Assembly: GCA_024734555.1 (NCBI GenBank)
Contig: JANPWX010000358.1
Span: 1,364,369 to 1,428,368 of the forward strand
Direction of reading: 5' to 3'
Length of the DNA: 64,000 nucleotides
Source: Trochalopteron elliotii
Lineage: Eukaryota > Chordata > Aves > Passeriformes > Leiothrichidae
Position 1 is the first letter of the stretch. Every line of letters begins with the position of its first letter. Positions 44,481 through 57,866 of the stretch are shown piece after piece. Both the position numbers and the translations under genes were made by a program. A model generated the notes under the pieces. It ran no database searches. It was given only the letters and a program-made list of their open reading frames with translations, and had not been told where the DNA came from.

Positions 44481-47400
44481 TGAGTAATCAATTCCCCATA
44501 CCCACTTCTGGAGCAAAGGAGATGCTCTGGACACATTGCTACTGATACTGCAGAGCCTCTTGAAACTGCTGCCAGCTGTCAGTGCCAGTGACCTGTATAA
44601 ATGATGGTCTTAGGCCTGTTCTTACTGTATAAAGTTCACACTGATCCAGGAAAAATAAAAATCATTAATTGTTTTGAAATAATCCAAGGACTAAGTGATG
44701 CTGTGTATAGGCTTTTACTCTTTACTGTGGCCTGTCAGGATGAGGGTTAAGGTTTTCCCAGGCAGCTGGGAGTCTCCAGCTGCCAGTGACCCTTGGTCTG
44801 TTTTGGTGATGGTCCTTGTGACCATACCCATGGGCTGCAGGGATTGCTGCCACAGTAGAGTGGGACTCAGCAGAGTCACTTGGCTTTTGGGCATAGCTGC
44901 CATGGTGACTCACAGTAGGTTCTGGAAATAGTATTGGAGCAGTTCTCCCCCATGTTCCTAACCAGGCTTTGCACCCTCAGGCATCTTCTCATCCCTTGGC
45001 CTGGGGCTCTGCCCTCAACCTCAGTATCATGTTGTAAAGAGAGAACAGGAGGAGTTGGTAATAGGAATGGAGGCCCTTTCCCCACTAATGTTTGAGGGCC
45101 ATGAAGCATCCCATAGGAAACCAAAGCCAGGTTGCTGAGCAATGTTCACAGTGGCTGCTGTGCTCAGGCAGTCAGGGTATGGACCAGCCTTCCTCAGCTG
45201 CTCTTGGCAAGGGGAAGGGAAATGGGTGGCCTTTGCTGTGGGCACTGGTGTAGCAGTGTGGCCAAGCGAGCTACTTTTAATTTTCATTAATGTGGCTGCT
45301 CAAATATCTTTACAGATTTTGTCCTCAAGCTTTTCTTGGTATTGTTACTGGTGACTAGGGAGAGCCAGCTGAGACTGGGAAAGGAGAGAGGAGAGCAGAA
45401 GATGCCTTGTGCTGGCTCTTGGTTTGTGACCACACAGAGAATGTCCTCATGCTGTGTCACACAACAGAGGCACCTCCACAGTACCTCTAAGTGTGGCATG
45501 GCGTAGCCCTGTCAATGTCACCCTGTGCCCAAGAAAAATCTCACTTGCCTTACTTTGGAGAATGGAGATCCTTGCAGATGTGCCTCAATTGTCTCCTAGA
45601 CCTCAAATTTTGTTCTTGCATGAAGTTCCAGCTCCTTGCAGGTGGTGTGCTGGATCACCTTGCCATCTCCCAGGGCAAGGCAGAGATGTGTGTGACTATC
45701 GGACCTTTGAGCTTCCACGTTTTACAGCAAATGCTTTACATCATGAGCATCTACTCTTTTGAGGAATCACACAAAGCCCACGCTGACTACTTGATTACTT
45801 TGTTCTTCTGATGACCCAAACCACAAGGTTTGATGCAACATTTTCACACACTCAGAAGGTACTTGTGCCTTCCTTTGGGTGACCTAGAGCTGCACAGAGC
45901 AGCTTGGAGGGTACTCCAGTGATTTGTAACATGCTTTCTAGTTGAGGGCATGTATTTATTATGGTACAACAAATGAATGATTAATAGTTGCCATAGTGAT
46001 AATGAGAACCTGAAGTCTTTGAGCACTACAGAGTCAAATGCAAGTCTTGGCACATCTTTGCTGCAAAGCATTCATGTCAGGGTCTTGAAAATGGAGGCTC
46101 AGGAACCAGCATAACTTACTAACACTAACACACTATGGAGAAAAACATTAAAAAATATAATATGCTTATTGAGAAATGCAAAAAGAAAAAAAAAAAGAGG
46201 GAAAGACTCAGTTCAGGTTTTTCACTGTAAGAAGACATAAAATATTTTCACAGAATCTTCTTTTTCTATTTTTTAAAATTCAATTGAAAGCTCCTGCTTT
46301 TTACTGTTAACCTTCCCTATCTTCTTTCCCCTGGCACAACTTTGCTCACTGAAATGTTACATGGACAAAATCTCTACTTTCCAAGATCCTGCCAAAGCTT
46401 CTCTTTAATTCTAGGTACATAATAATTTCTCCAAAATTTTACTTACCAGCCATCAATAAGAAGTTTTTTCAGGGATACAGAATTTCTCCCACTATTATCT
46501 CTTGATATTCTGTGCAGGAAAATGGCATTCAGACATCCGTGGGACATTGAGGTATGTGAGGAGTTGCTGAAGATTACAGCTGTTTGTTCAAGCTCAGGTT
46601 GGCCACAAAGCCCCTCTGTATTGAACAGGTTGTGCTGCACAGTGCAGTGGCCAAAGAGGAGCTTGTTAGTGATGGCAGCTTGTGAAGTTAACTTGGATGA
46701 TGTCTCCTGGCAGTCTCAAACTGCTTCTCTAAAAATGGCAGTGTGCAGGAGGAGCTTTGGCTTGGTTATCCTCCACTGGATCCTGTCACCTGCAACATTT
46801 AGCCTGAAAGTGAAGAATCTCCAGAAGTATAAAAATTTTGGGGGGTCAATGTGGCAAAGCCCTCTGGTTCTACAGGATGCCTTCTGAAATCATCTCCAAA
46901 TCAGACTTTCATAATCCACAGGGAGAAACAGAGAGCAGACTGGGTGGCCATTAACTACTACACGAATTAATTAAATGAGAGGGAAGGATTCTGAAACCAC
47001 TACAAGAACTAATTAAATGAGAGGGAAGGATTCTGAAACCACTGAGACACACAGAAGATTTGTTTGGCTTGCTGGTACACTGAGAAATTCCAGCTGAGGA
47101 TCTGGAAGATGAGCCAACTGATGTATTCAGGAGATCAGACAAGGAGCAAGGTAGGAGTTATTGTGCCAAACCAAAGAACCTGCACCATCATTGCCATCAA
47201 TATGCAGCGATTACCCTCTGAGACAAAGAAAAAGTGGTGAGGAACCTTCTCCTTGTGTCACTTTTGCATCCCCCCACTCTCTTTGGGGCTTTTCCAGCTC
47301 TGAAGCATCAGGATTCTGTACTGTAAATTTGTTTTCCTTGCTTCCTCAGCTATGGTTGTGGGAATGTGAAGTTGCTGTCAGCTCTTTGGAGCACTGGAGT

Positions 47401-48029
47401 TTTGAAGACACATTCTGTGTCTGGAGATGCCAGCCAGTCCTCACCTCAACAGCAGGAAATTAGAGAAAAAAGAACAGGCAGGGTGATAACTGAGGGACAA
47501 CAAAGAGAAGTAGTTTTGGTGTTACCAGCAAATAGCAAGTCATTAATTAATTGCCAGTACTGGTCTGCATGCCAATGCAGAGTGGAGATTCAGTGCCAGC
47601 AGGTGTCTCCCATCAACTCACAGGCATCAGGCATCCCAAAAGCTTCAAGATCTTTGAGTCCCTATCACCAGACATTGCCATACCCCTGCCTCTACTTGGC
47701 CAAAAGTCTGAGGGTTGCTCCAGTGTCAGCACAGCCTCAGTCACTGTGAACTCATGAGACCCATGTGTGTGGAAGCCAAATCCACAGCCCAGGTGTGCTT
47801 CACAGGTGGATTGCAGTGTTGTCTTTGCCATGTGAGATGATCCTGTGCTCTGCCTTTCTAACTAGTCCCTCAGACAGGCAGGAATGGATGTTTGTAGTGG
47901 TAAAGTGTCACACTGTTGTATGTGACAGAGTTGTCCTGTAATGATGGGTTTCACACAAACCAACATCTGGTCACTCACAGTTCCTTTGGGTTGCCCACAG
48001 CATGCAGCCTAACCTGCATCTGCAGCTAC
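44481..48029. other. Intergenic block
   Basis: No gene is recognised. The only structure is the 42-bp tandem duplication at 46957-47040 and short oligo(A) runs. Confidence 0.45.
46957..47040. repeat. 42-bp tandem duplication
   Basis: Units 46957-46998 and 46999-47040 differ at only two positions and share 'taattaaatgagagggaagg'. This is a recent local duplication. Confidence 0.9.
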
Positions 48030-48266
48030 AGTGGGCCAGGGTTGGATATTAGGAAAAATTTCTTTGTTGGAAGAGTGGTTAAACACTGGAACAGGTTTTC
48101 CAGGGAAGTGGTGGAGTCACCATCCCTAGAAGTGTTAAAAACTGAGTAGTTGTGTCCCTCCACAATACGTTTTAGTGGGCATGGCGGTATTCAGCTGAAG
48201 GTTGGACTTGATGATCTTGATGATCTTGGAGGTCCTTTCCCACCTTAATGATTCTGTGATTGTATG
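48030..48266 (+). mobile_element. CR1 3' end fragment, plus strand
   Basis: The text 'gttggatattaggaaaaatt', 'aacactggaacaggttttcc' and 'ggttggacttgatgatcttg' and the terminal 'atgattctgtgattgtatgg' is the CR1 3' end. A tandem 'atgatcttg' duplication lies inside it. Confidence 0.9.
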
Positions 48267-49836
48267 GAAATAATCCTGACACTCGTAAATAATAAGTTTG
48301 CATGCTATTCCTGAGCTGTAAAATTTTCCATAAAATGGCAAAACGACCACTTCAGTGAGAAGGTTTTTGTACAAATTTTTGTTCAGTTAGCATAACTTGA
48401 TTTATTGCTGGCTGAACCCTCAAACTGCCTGTAATTACAGACCACAACTGCAAAGTAGGAAGATTATGAAGGTTAAACATATCAAGTCTTTGCATGAGAG
48501 GGAAGTGATCAATGAGGAAAAAAAAAGAGAGAGTTAATGAGAGATAAAAGGATTCAGGAGTGTGGCAGATCAGTTTGTGCTAGGACACTGTGTAATGAAA
48601 GAAGACAGCCCAGCAAATGAAAGCAGAAAACCTTGATTTTACTCAGAGTGCCATTAGAAACTTAGATGTAGTCTTCACAAATAAATCTCATTTTAAGGGC
48701 TAGTGCTCTTTCTGTTCTTTCCCAAATTTACCTGCTGTGTTAATGCAGTGTCCTCTCACATTCGTTGTTGAAAATTAATTACTTGAGTAATAAGGAGATA
48801 TAAAAAAATCTCTTCAAACAGGTTATAAAAGGAGTTGTTTGCGCTGAAGGGAAGTTGCCCACTGCATTTTAAGTTTGCAGCATGAATAAATCTCTTTGTG
48901 TTCTCGTTTCAGTGCTTTCTCACACACTGTGTCCCACCGTTGTGCCTAGAAGGGATAGACAAATGTAGTCTTTTGGGCTGGCTAGCCTTGTCCCAGAAGG
49001 ATTCCTCTTAAAGACCATTTTCTGCTCTTTGCAATCTTAAATCCCATGGGAGGAGAAACTTCCTGTGCTGCCTCAGAGGCAGGCTTGCCCTCTATTACAT
49101 TTCACTTTAAGGAAATATTTTCCTGATCTTCAGCCTTTATGTCTCCCTTGCTTAATTCCTTCCCACTGCACCTAGTTAGATTCCCTTGTACAATTCTAAA
49201 TAATTAATCACCTCCTTCATTCATTTCAAACACTTGTTGAATACAGAGCAGAGACCAAGAATTCCTCATAGGAAGAAAAGGAATGGGAACTAGATGAGAG
49301 AGGACCAGTTGAGAGGCAAGGAATGGAGAAGGAACAATGCTCCAAGCATAAAATCCAAGCTGCTGGAAAGAGTAAAAGGGATACAGGAGAGCTGCAGTGC
49401 CCTGTGGCTGATTCATGCTGCTTACTTTTGCATATTAATTTGGGGAGGCATAACACAGTTCCTCCTGGGGTCTGGAAGTGCTCTGCTCAGAAGAAGATGC
49501 CTTTGATGCCTGTCAGTCTGAAACAGCAGCAGAGCACAGGCAGCTCCCCGGGCATGGCTGGGCAGCCGAACGTGAAATGAGGGCGGCGGTGAATGCACCA
49601 TGAACAAGAGCCCTGCAGCCATCTGGGTACCCAAAAAGCCTTCAGTAGGTGAAAGCTGCCCAGGTGAAGGCAGTCCTGCATATGTACAGAAGCAGAACTC
49701 AGGAGAACTTCCAGCACACTGATGGTAATGCTCCTCACAAACTTGTGTTTCCAAGGACACTGGGAGCGCTGGGAGCACGCGTGGATTTTGCTGTACAAAA
49801 TCCAGTTTGAAGGGTTGTGTTTTGGTGGTGGTTTTA

Positions 49837-49912
<76 letters not shown>

Positions 49913-49919
49913 GCTGTTG

Positions 49920-49963
<44 letters not shown>

Positions 49964-51934
49964 TCCTCATACCTTGAAAGCTGAAGATCACAAATTTCTA
50001 GGTAAGTCCTGAAGTGCATTCCTAGGGCACAAGGTCTCCTTATCTGCAGAAGAAATGTCCCAGAGCACTGTGTCCATCCCAGTCAGGATGCCAAAGCCAG
50101 GTCTCTGCACCAGGATCCCTTCCTCACCCTCCTTCAGCAGAGAACCAGCAGTTTCTTCCAGTGCACAATCAGTCAGGCTGAGGTGCCTTGCTTGTGGTGA
50201 TACCTCTCCACCATTTCCAGGGTACAGGGATGCTCAACCAACCAAGAGCTTCAGTTGCCTGACCCCGAGGGCTGGCCTGATTAGAGCTCTAATGTCTCAG
50301 TAGGCATTTTGGCACAATTTCCCTGAACTGAACTCCACAGCCCTGGGACTGTAGGTAGGAATATTTCTGTACTTTGACAAAAGAAGTGAAGAGCAGCCAG
50401 CAAGCAGGGAGGTGCCCAACTGTTAACAGAACACAGTAAGGCTAAAGGAGCTGAAGAAGATGAGTCTGGAGGAGAACGGGGCACTCTGAACCCTCCTATT
50501 AATCCTGTTTGCCCTCCTTGCAAGGCCACAATCCAGCCAGTTGGTGTTGTTTCTGTGAGCTGTGAACTTTTTATTTATTCACACCTGGGAACATGACCTC
50601 TCCTCCAGGAGCTCTGTTCCACCAGGAGTGAATTTATGGCTGGCATCTGTTCCTGCAGGAGGCACAGGAGGTGATTTATGGCAAAGAAATTACATTCTGA
50701 CCCAGTGACAAGCCATTTTGCAGATATGTTGAAGATATAAACAGTCAGGCTGTGGCACAATCGTGGATACAATTTCAGTAGTCGTGGTAGCACTTACACT
50801 GCCCAGCCCCACTGCAGGTGTTCAGAAGATGGCTGCAGCTGTAACTCTTTTACAGCAAGCAGGAACACTAAAAGGGAGGTACATGGGCTGGGATGGGACT
50901 GTGTTAGGGTTTTCTCTTTATTGGAAAGTATATTTTGGCATAAAGGAAAGCTGTCTAGTAAGCAAGCATTCCCAGTCATGCAGAAGGTGCTTGGAAGGGG
51001 ACAGACAAGAGGGATATCTCATATGGGAATTTGTGGTAGTGTTGACTGTGTAAGGCCCATGAAAATGATCATGGAATCCACTTGCCTGGCAAATGGTGAT
51101 TGCAAAAAAAAAAAAAATTAACTGACAGTACATCTGCCTATGCCACCTAATTTTCTAGGCTTATATGACCATTGTTTGGGACAGAAACCTGGGATGTGGG
51201 ATGGGGAGGAGAAAGAGTCCTCCATGATCTCTTTCTCCCTGCACCTCTGCTGATCAAGGTCTTTGCACCTTTCTATCCAGGATGTTCTCAGTCCCTGGCT
51301 GAGTGGTGCTGTTACTATTTCCCTTTTCCCTACCCATGTTTGCTAGAAACCTGAGGTTTGCTGAGGGTTTGTAGGAGAAAGGTGAATTTCCAAAAAAAGC
51401 TGGGATCAGGACAGGAGAGCAGGAGGCCCAAAACCTTGTGCCACAAACTGTATTCATGCCTGTGGAAAGGAAGAATGTTTTTAGCTGACTGCAGCAGGCT
51501 GACACTGGTTGGCAAGGGAATGGGGTGGGTGGGTGTATTCCTGTCACTTGCAACCACAAGGATCTTGGATCACAGCTCTGTCACTGTTGTGGACATTCAC
51601 AAGCACTGGTAGGTGTTTGGACCAGTGAAGCATTGACTGAGTGTGTTTCACAGCAGGGTGGTGAGCAGAAATCCCAGTTCTGATGCCCAGGGGTGCTCAG
51701 AATGGGCTCTGTGACTAGTTCCATGTGCCTGCTAGAGAACCTGTTTCCTTTATTGGCACCTTCTGGAATTTCCTTGTTTTTTATTTTATTTTCATCTTAA
51801 AGTAAAGGGAGAGGGGAGTGGTATCATAATGTGCTGTCTGCCTCCTCAGCCTTGACTGACTTTAAATTCCCCCACATGTAGAAGGAGAAGAGCAACCAAA
51901 GGCAAGTGCAACACTCATATTTCACACCACTACA
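48267..51934. other. Intergenic block
   Basis: No gene is recognised. It contains the compound trinucleotide repeat at 49837-49961. Confidence 0.45.
49837..49961. repeat. Compound (TTA)n(TTG)n(TGC)n microsatellite
   Basis: Three adjoining trinucleotide blocks of about 15, 15 and 12 units: TTA, then TTG with one TTGC interruption, then TGC. Long homopolymeric Leu (plus) and Ala/Thr/Ile (minus) frames crossing it are artefacts of the repeat. Confidence 0.95.
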
Positions 51935-52690
51935 TGTCCCATCCTGTGAAGTTTGCAGATGACAAAAAATTGATGAGGAGTGACCAAGGACGGGGCTGTC
52001 ATTCAGAGCAAGCTCAGCAGGCTGGAGGAGAGGGCCAGCAGGAAATGTGTGACATTCAAGAAGGACAAATGCAGAGACTCACACCCAGGAGGGAAGAGGG
52101 GCTTGCAGTGGTAAAGGCTGTGAATGGGCAGGCTGGGGAGGAACTCTGCTGGGAGGGATTCGGGGTGGGTGTGTGCCCTGATGGAAGGTGACCACAAGCC
52201 AGCAGTGAGCCCTAGCAGCAAACCAAGCCAACATCCTGGGCTGCATGGAGAACAGCAGAGCCAGGACAGTGTGGGAAGTTATTATCACCCTCCCACCCCC
52301 AAAAAAACCTACCTACTAAGGCATGTGCTATACCACATCTGGATACTGGTGCCTCCAGTACATACAAGTAATGGACAAACTGGAGGGAGTTCAGGGGAGG
52401 GCTGCCAGCATGGCTGGGCAGGCTCAAGCTGTCACCTGCCAGCAGAGGCTGAGGGAGCTGGGCTTGTTCAGCCTGGAGCAGACACAGCTTGGGGGCACCT
52501 AAGAGTGGCACACAGGCCTGGTGTCTTTGGGGAACTTCTCAAGAAGTTTTGGCAGGGCTTTTTGCAATGGCATGTGGCAGGTGTGAGAGGAAAGGGCAGG
52601 AGTTGCAACAGGAGAGGTATCAGGAAAGGTATTCTTCACCATGAGGACAGTCAAGAAGAGCAACAAATTGCCCAATGGGTCTGTGCAGTT
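51935..52690 (+). mobile_element. CR1 fragment with ORF2 end, plus strand
   Basis: It begins with 'gtgaagtttgcagatgacaa', the reverse transcriptase F-A-D-D box region of CR1, and follows CR1 order through 'gggctgccagcatggctggg' and 'gagctgggcttgttcagcct' to the start of the 3' UTR near 52690. It carries several small deletions and frame breaks. The longest remaining frame (52124-52756) is a by-product. Confidence 0.85.
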
Positions 52691-53392
52691 TCCTGCTTTT
52701 TATTTTATTATTCTTTTGAACAGGAGGATACATGGTCTGGGGGTATGGGATGCTAAAGTGTGTGGTGTGATTACACCAGGATCAGAGACTCGAGTATCAC
52801 TAATTATGTGATACTTTTGCCACATCCACAAGAAATGTAAGAGATCATTTCCTAGGGATCCAAGGCCTAAAGCTGAATAGGATGAAACTAATGCCAGAGG
52901 TGCTCTATAGATCACATATGTACAGGTCCTCAGGGGTCTGGCTTTCCTGTCAGAGGGATATTCTGCATACATCTATCCCCTAAAAAACAGTTCCAGTGCA
53001 GCTGGTGTTTTTATTGGTATGGTACAATTCCCATTTAGGGCCTATGGGACATCACCTGGGGCTCATTTGTTAACAATAGGATTCACTGAATTTCACCTTC
53101 AGCTGTCTACAAATTAGACCCCTAGAGCTCAATTTTTCTTTAATAAATGCAGGAATCAATGCCATTTGAGTTGCCCCAGAGTATCCAACATGGTCCAGGT
53201 TTAGGAAAGTGAATATAGGTCTTAAAGTGGGATTCAGCTCACAGATTCATCCTTCTAAGCTTAGGGATCCATAGCTGAGTATCTGGATGCACCAGACTCC
53301 TACGCTTGTAGTATTTAGAGCCCTTGAAATGGCCTAGGAGAGCTGGAGGTCATAAATGCCCTATTCATCCTGCATCATGTCTGCAAGCCCTT
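52691..53392. other. Intergenic block
   Basis: No gene or identifiable repeat. The stretch near 53100-53340 has the look of an old dispersed repeat but I cannot name it. Confidence 0.4.
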
Positions 53393-53465
53393 GGAATCAC
53401 AGAATTATTTTGGTTGAAAAATTCCTTTAAGATCATCGAGTCCAGCCATCAACCCACCACTGCCC
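53393..53465 (-). mobile_element. CR1 3' terminus, minus strand
   Basis: 'aatcacagaattattttggt' followed by 'taagatcatcgagtccagcc' is the reverse complement of a CR1 3' end. Only about 70 bp is retained. Confidence 0.8.
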
Positions 53466-54619
53466 TTCTTTGCAGTGGCTGCAGTTAAGCAGTCAGCAGG
53501 GTATCTTTGGGCACTGGGGGCAGGACTTGAAGTCTCTACTGAGAAAACTCCCTTTTGCTCCTGTTGTCTCTTATAGCCACTGGAAAGTCAGCAACACTTC
53601 AGACAGCTCACTCACTGCCTGGTCTTTGGCACACTGCTTCAGGTGGGAATAATTGCCTGCAGGATTTTGTTACCATGACTAGTGGAGAGGGCTGCAGGGT
53701 AAAGCAGCAGCTCGTGTCTGCTGGGCTGAGGTTGAGGCTCCTGAGCAGATGCATTGGTACCTCAACAGCTCTGTGGCCTGTGTCAGACACCTCTATGGGA
53801 TCATCATGGCCTGAAACAGCACCTGTGCTGTTGCACAGATAAGCACAGCACCTTCCTTTGTTACTGCTGCTGCAGTATCAGGTCAGTTTGATTAAGATTT
53901 CCAAATGACTTCCCTATTAGGCCCCAGGTACCTTCAGGTGGCACTGACTCTTCTTTGCTGCCTCCTTCAAAGCCACAGGGGCTGAACTCACATGTGCATC
54001 AATGAAAGCAGCTGTGTCTGCTCAGAGGAGGATGGTGAATGAAAAAGGATATTTTACCTTCACACATGCTTCCTATTGATCTTTAAATAATATATCACAT
54101 ACAAACAAACATGCATTGTTCTCTGCTTCCACACTAAATGGGTAGCTCTACCTGGGTGAGAAGGGCAGGAGAACTACAAAACCTTCTTTAGGTATGTTTA
54201 TTATATTGTTGAGCTTAGGCTTTTGGAGATGAGAAAAGTTCTGGTTATGCTACAGGAAGAGACGTAATGTCTAAAATTCTTCTCTTTCACATACCTACAT
54301 GCCAGGAGAAGGATAAGAGGGTTTCTGGTCTAATTCTGTAACAGTCTGCTTAGCTACCATTTTGTAAGGATGTGGTAGCCCTAGGGAGCTCAGAATAGGA
54401 CAGAGAGCTCTGATCCACTGACATGGACCCTTAGGCATATTTAAGCCCATCAGCAGAATCCTAGATGAGATGGGAAGTGTGACATTCTCATGTACTGATG
54501 AAAAACAAGGATGGCCCAGCCCATGGTTGGCTAGTTTGACATTACTTTGGCAAAATAATGGACATATTGATATGGGTATAAAGACATTAAAGATGAAGTA
54601 AACAATTAATGCCAATCAA
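53466..54619. other. Intergenic block
   Basis: No gene or identifiable repeat seen. Confidence 0.4.
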
Positions 54620-55092
54620 CATGTTTTTTAAGGGAGGAAAGGTTGTCAAACTGGATTTCAGTCTTTGATGTGATTGTAGGTTTTGGCTGATAAAAGTAAT
54701 TGCAAAGATGGAATATATTCTGACTTTTGTATGTTTGACAGCAAAACAGATTCTGATTAAAAAATTAGCATTCTACCCTATCAATACAAGGCACATAAAA
54801 TGGATTAAGAATGGGCTGACATGTCAACAAAGAAGCTGTCAAAAGAGACTCACTGTAGGAGAGTGGGTTTTTTAGAGGGGGTCTGAATGCTATTGAATAT
54901 CTTCAATAATGACTTGGAAGTAAATATCAAAACTGCTGAAAACATTGGAAAATGTTGGAGGGGACTAGGAGTTATACAGAAATGCTCTCAGTGTGCTTGT
55001 AAGGAAGCTTTCAAGTGGAAGAACAGGCAAGCAGACCACACAGACACAGGAACCTGGAGCACAATGCATCCCAGAGGGATTTCAGCATCCTA
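54620..55092 (+). mobile_element. Old CR1 fragment with ORF2 remnant, plus strand
   Basis: 'cacataaaatggattaagaa' and the translated 'IFNNDLEVNIKTAENIGK' segment (near 54899-54955) match the reverse transcriptase region of an older CR1 subfamily. It is truncated at both ends and has lost its frame. Confidence 0.65.
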
Positions 55093-56752
55093 AAGGACCA
55101 GCCCTAAACGATTCTGCTAATGTGGTGTTTTTTGGCCTTTGGTTGTTGTTTTTGGAGGGGCTGATGCTATCCCTGACTGTGTCATTCAGAGGACTATAGT
55201 AGGGATGAAATTTTTAATTTCTGCATGTTGCACCACTTGATTTTGAAATAACATATCTGGCTCTGGTAACCCAAATTTAGAAAGAATATCAGGGAAAAAA
55301 GAAAAAGTTGCAGAAATAAAGCACAAGAATTATTCAGGGACTGAAAAACCACTATTGTGTGTGGATGCTTCCAGAGCATGTTATATTTATTTTATGAACG
55401 AGGGATGAAAAGCAACTTGAGACCTGCTTATGAGTGCCTTTGGGGGGAAATGGCAGATGCAGAAGGGCTCTTTAATGTAGCAGAACTGAGCAAAGCCAAA
55501 ACCTACAGAGAAAACATCTGCAGGAGCACGGGCAGGGATTCAGCAGATCGTGCACCTCTGGGAAGTGGTGGATTTTTGCCCCAGCTCCCAGTGCCTTCAG
55601 ATTAAGATTGAAATATTTTGATTGGGTATTTGTTGATCAAACATGGGGTGAGGGAGAAACTGTTGGCCTATATATGAAAGGTGAATTTTGGTGATTTACT
55701 GGTCCCCTCTAGCTCTCTACTGAAAGGCAGGGAGCTCTGAGGCTGACAGTTGAAGGAGTGGATGGACTCACCAGTTTCTTTCCTACAGGGCTTCATCTCT
55801 GCTCTTCCTCTTGCCTCTTTCCAAACTCCCTCCCTCCCTCCCTCCCCTCTGTGGTCTCCATCCTGAGGCACCACACAGCACTCAGAGTGAAATTTACCAA
55901 GCTGTTGGTCGGAGGGACAGGAGATAATGCTGAAAGTTTTGCCTGGTGTGTTCTCAGGAAGGTTTTCAGGAGGGAAAACGCCAGCAAAACTTTGTGCCAG
56001 AAGTCAGCCCACTTTCCAAACTGACACTGAGTCCTTTTGCTGGCAACTCAGGAATTTATGCATGTCCTGTGAGTGAGATGTCCCCAGAGCAGCGGGGGAG
56101 GCTGGGACATCAGTCCCTGAAATGCTGTCTTGAGGAAACAAGTCTCTAAGATTCAAATGCTCCTTTGTTTATGAAATAAAGTCCACCAGACCTATTGCCA
56201 ATTGTTTATGCTAAAGAGCACACTCCCATTAATGCTAATGGTGCTTTGGAGCATAAATCCTTGCTAATTGATATAGGAATGTATCCCAGAAGAGTTTACT
56301 TTACTGCTGATTTAGCTGATAGATATAAATGTGTGAGAGGGAAATATTAGCATTCATGTAAAACAATTAGGTTATCAACAGGGGCAAATGATTCAGAAAA
56401 TGACTGCAACTTTCCAGTTCCCTTTAATGGAAAAAAAAAAAAGTAAGTCTGCTAATGAGGAAAATCAGAGGGAATACAAATATGAGCTAATCATTGCGAT
56501 TACTTAATATTTGTGTTACATCAGCAGCCCTTGGAAACCAGGGCAGGGTTCCCACCTCAGCTCTGTGCTAATGTGGGATGGACAGGACCATCCTGCTGCC
56601 CACCAAGGCAAATCTTCCCTGTGATCTCTCTGGTGGAGCAGTGTTTTTGGCTTACGAGGCTGATGCACCTGGCCCCACTGGATGTTGGGTTCAGTAACAT
56701 TTACTAAATAGGCATGAATAGAATGATACAAGCAGCAGATAGATTTCCACAA
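55093..56752. other. Intergenic block next to the AT-rich 3' region
   Basis: No gene is recognised. A (CCCT)n stretch at 55826-55848 can form a G-quadruplex on the minus strand. The block near 56200-56420 is repeat-free, with several TAAT cores, and may be conserved non-coding DNA. Confidence 0.4.
55826..55848 (-). other. G-quadruplex-capable (GGGA)n tract
   Basis: On the minus strand five runs of three or more G are spaced by single A residues, which is enough for a stable quadruplex. No promoter or exon is visible around it. Confidence 0.5.
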
Positions 56753-56831
56753 TTTAATTTTTTTTTCAGATAATATAATGGCATATGAAAAGTGAGGCAG
56801 TAATGCAGTTCAAAAGAAAAAAAGAAAGCAA

Positions 56832-56853
56832 CCCCTCTCCCTCCCCTCCCCTC
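56832..56853 (-). other. G-quadruplex-capable tract in the putative UTR
   Basis: On the minus strand the tract reads as four G-runs separated by A or AGA. It lies about 80 bp upstream of the proposed poly(A) signal, where RNA structure can affect 3' processing. Confidence 0.4.
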
Positions 56854-57866
56854 ATTCTCCTGGAATCTTTCTGCCAAAGGCTGACATTATTGAAAGTTTG
56901 ATAAATACAAGAATTATGGCCATTTCCATAAAAATCAGATTGTTTAAAATCTACAATTTTGTGGCAAATATACAGCCATTGAAGGAATAATTTTTTCCAG
57001 TGTACTCAACAGTTTTACCTATTCGATTCCCATTTAGTTTTGATGTGAAAATCTTTTTTTATAAGAGAAGGCTCAATACAGGAAACGTACAGTAAGCCAT
57101 AGATCTTCCCCAAAAAGATGCTTTGACCTCCAGTGTGGAATCTGTGGAATTTTGAGCATATGGGTTTTCATTTTTTAACTCTAAACCTATCTAGAATCAT
57201 GAGGAAAAAAAGTCATATACCAAAAAGTACAGTATCGTATTGTTTTATGGCATTTTCTGATTGACATATTTTAGCCATTTTTTGATTTTAGTGCAAGACC
57301 AAGCATATTTGCTTCTGCAAATACAGTAAGAGATCAAAATTTCTGCATCTTAGAATCTTTTGCTGCAAGTCACTGTATAGCAAGACTTTTTCTCCCCACA
57401 GATTTCAGTAAGCTTAATTTTCAAAGTCTCCATTATTAATGAAATATCAAGCGAATTAGTTAACATTTGCCTGGGCATGGTGAAAGACCATATACCCAGG
57501 AAGATTTAATATAACAGAAAGCGCCCAACCCTAGAAACATTTCTTTTTTCCATTTAATGCTCATAAAATTTTACAGACAACAGAATCCTTTCTTAAGCTT
57601 TATTTAAGAAATCGAATACTATTATAGTTCAATATATATAAGACACATCCAGTATTGTGTTCCTGATAGCAAGTGCATAGATTTTGTTAAGATATCATTT
57701 TTATATTTAATTTTTTTTTTATTTGTTACTCAGTAGCACGTTTCATGATCACACGAAGGGATATTCCCAGTGATTTTGCTAAGAGCATGAGAGAAAAAAC
57801 AGAACACAGCAAAGTAGTGAAACTACAACAGAGATGAGGAACAAAAACGATCAGGCAAACTATCAG

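Noticed and set aside
49722..50012. Poly-leucine frame
   Set aside because: Direct translation of the trinucleotide microsatellite, not a gene.
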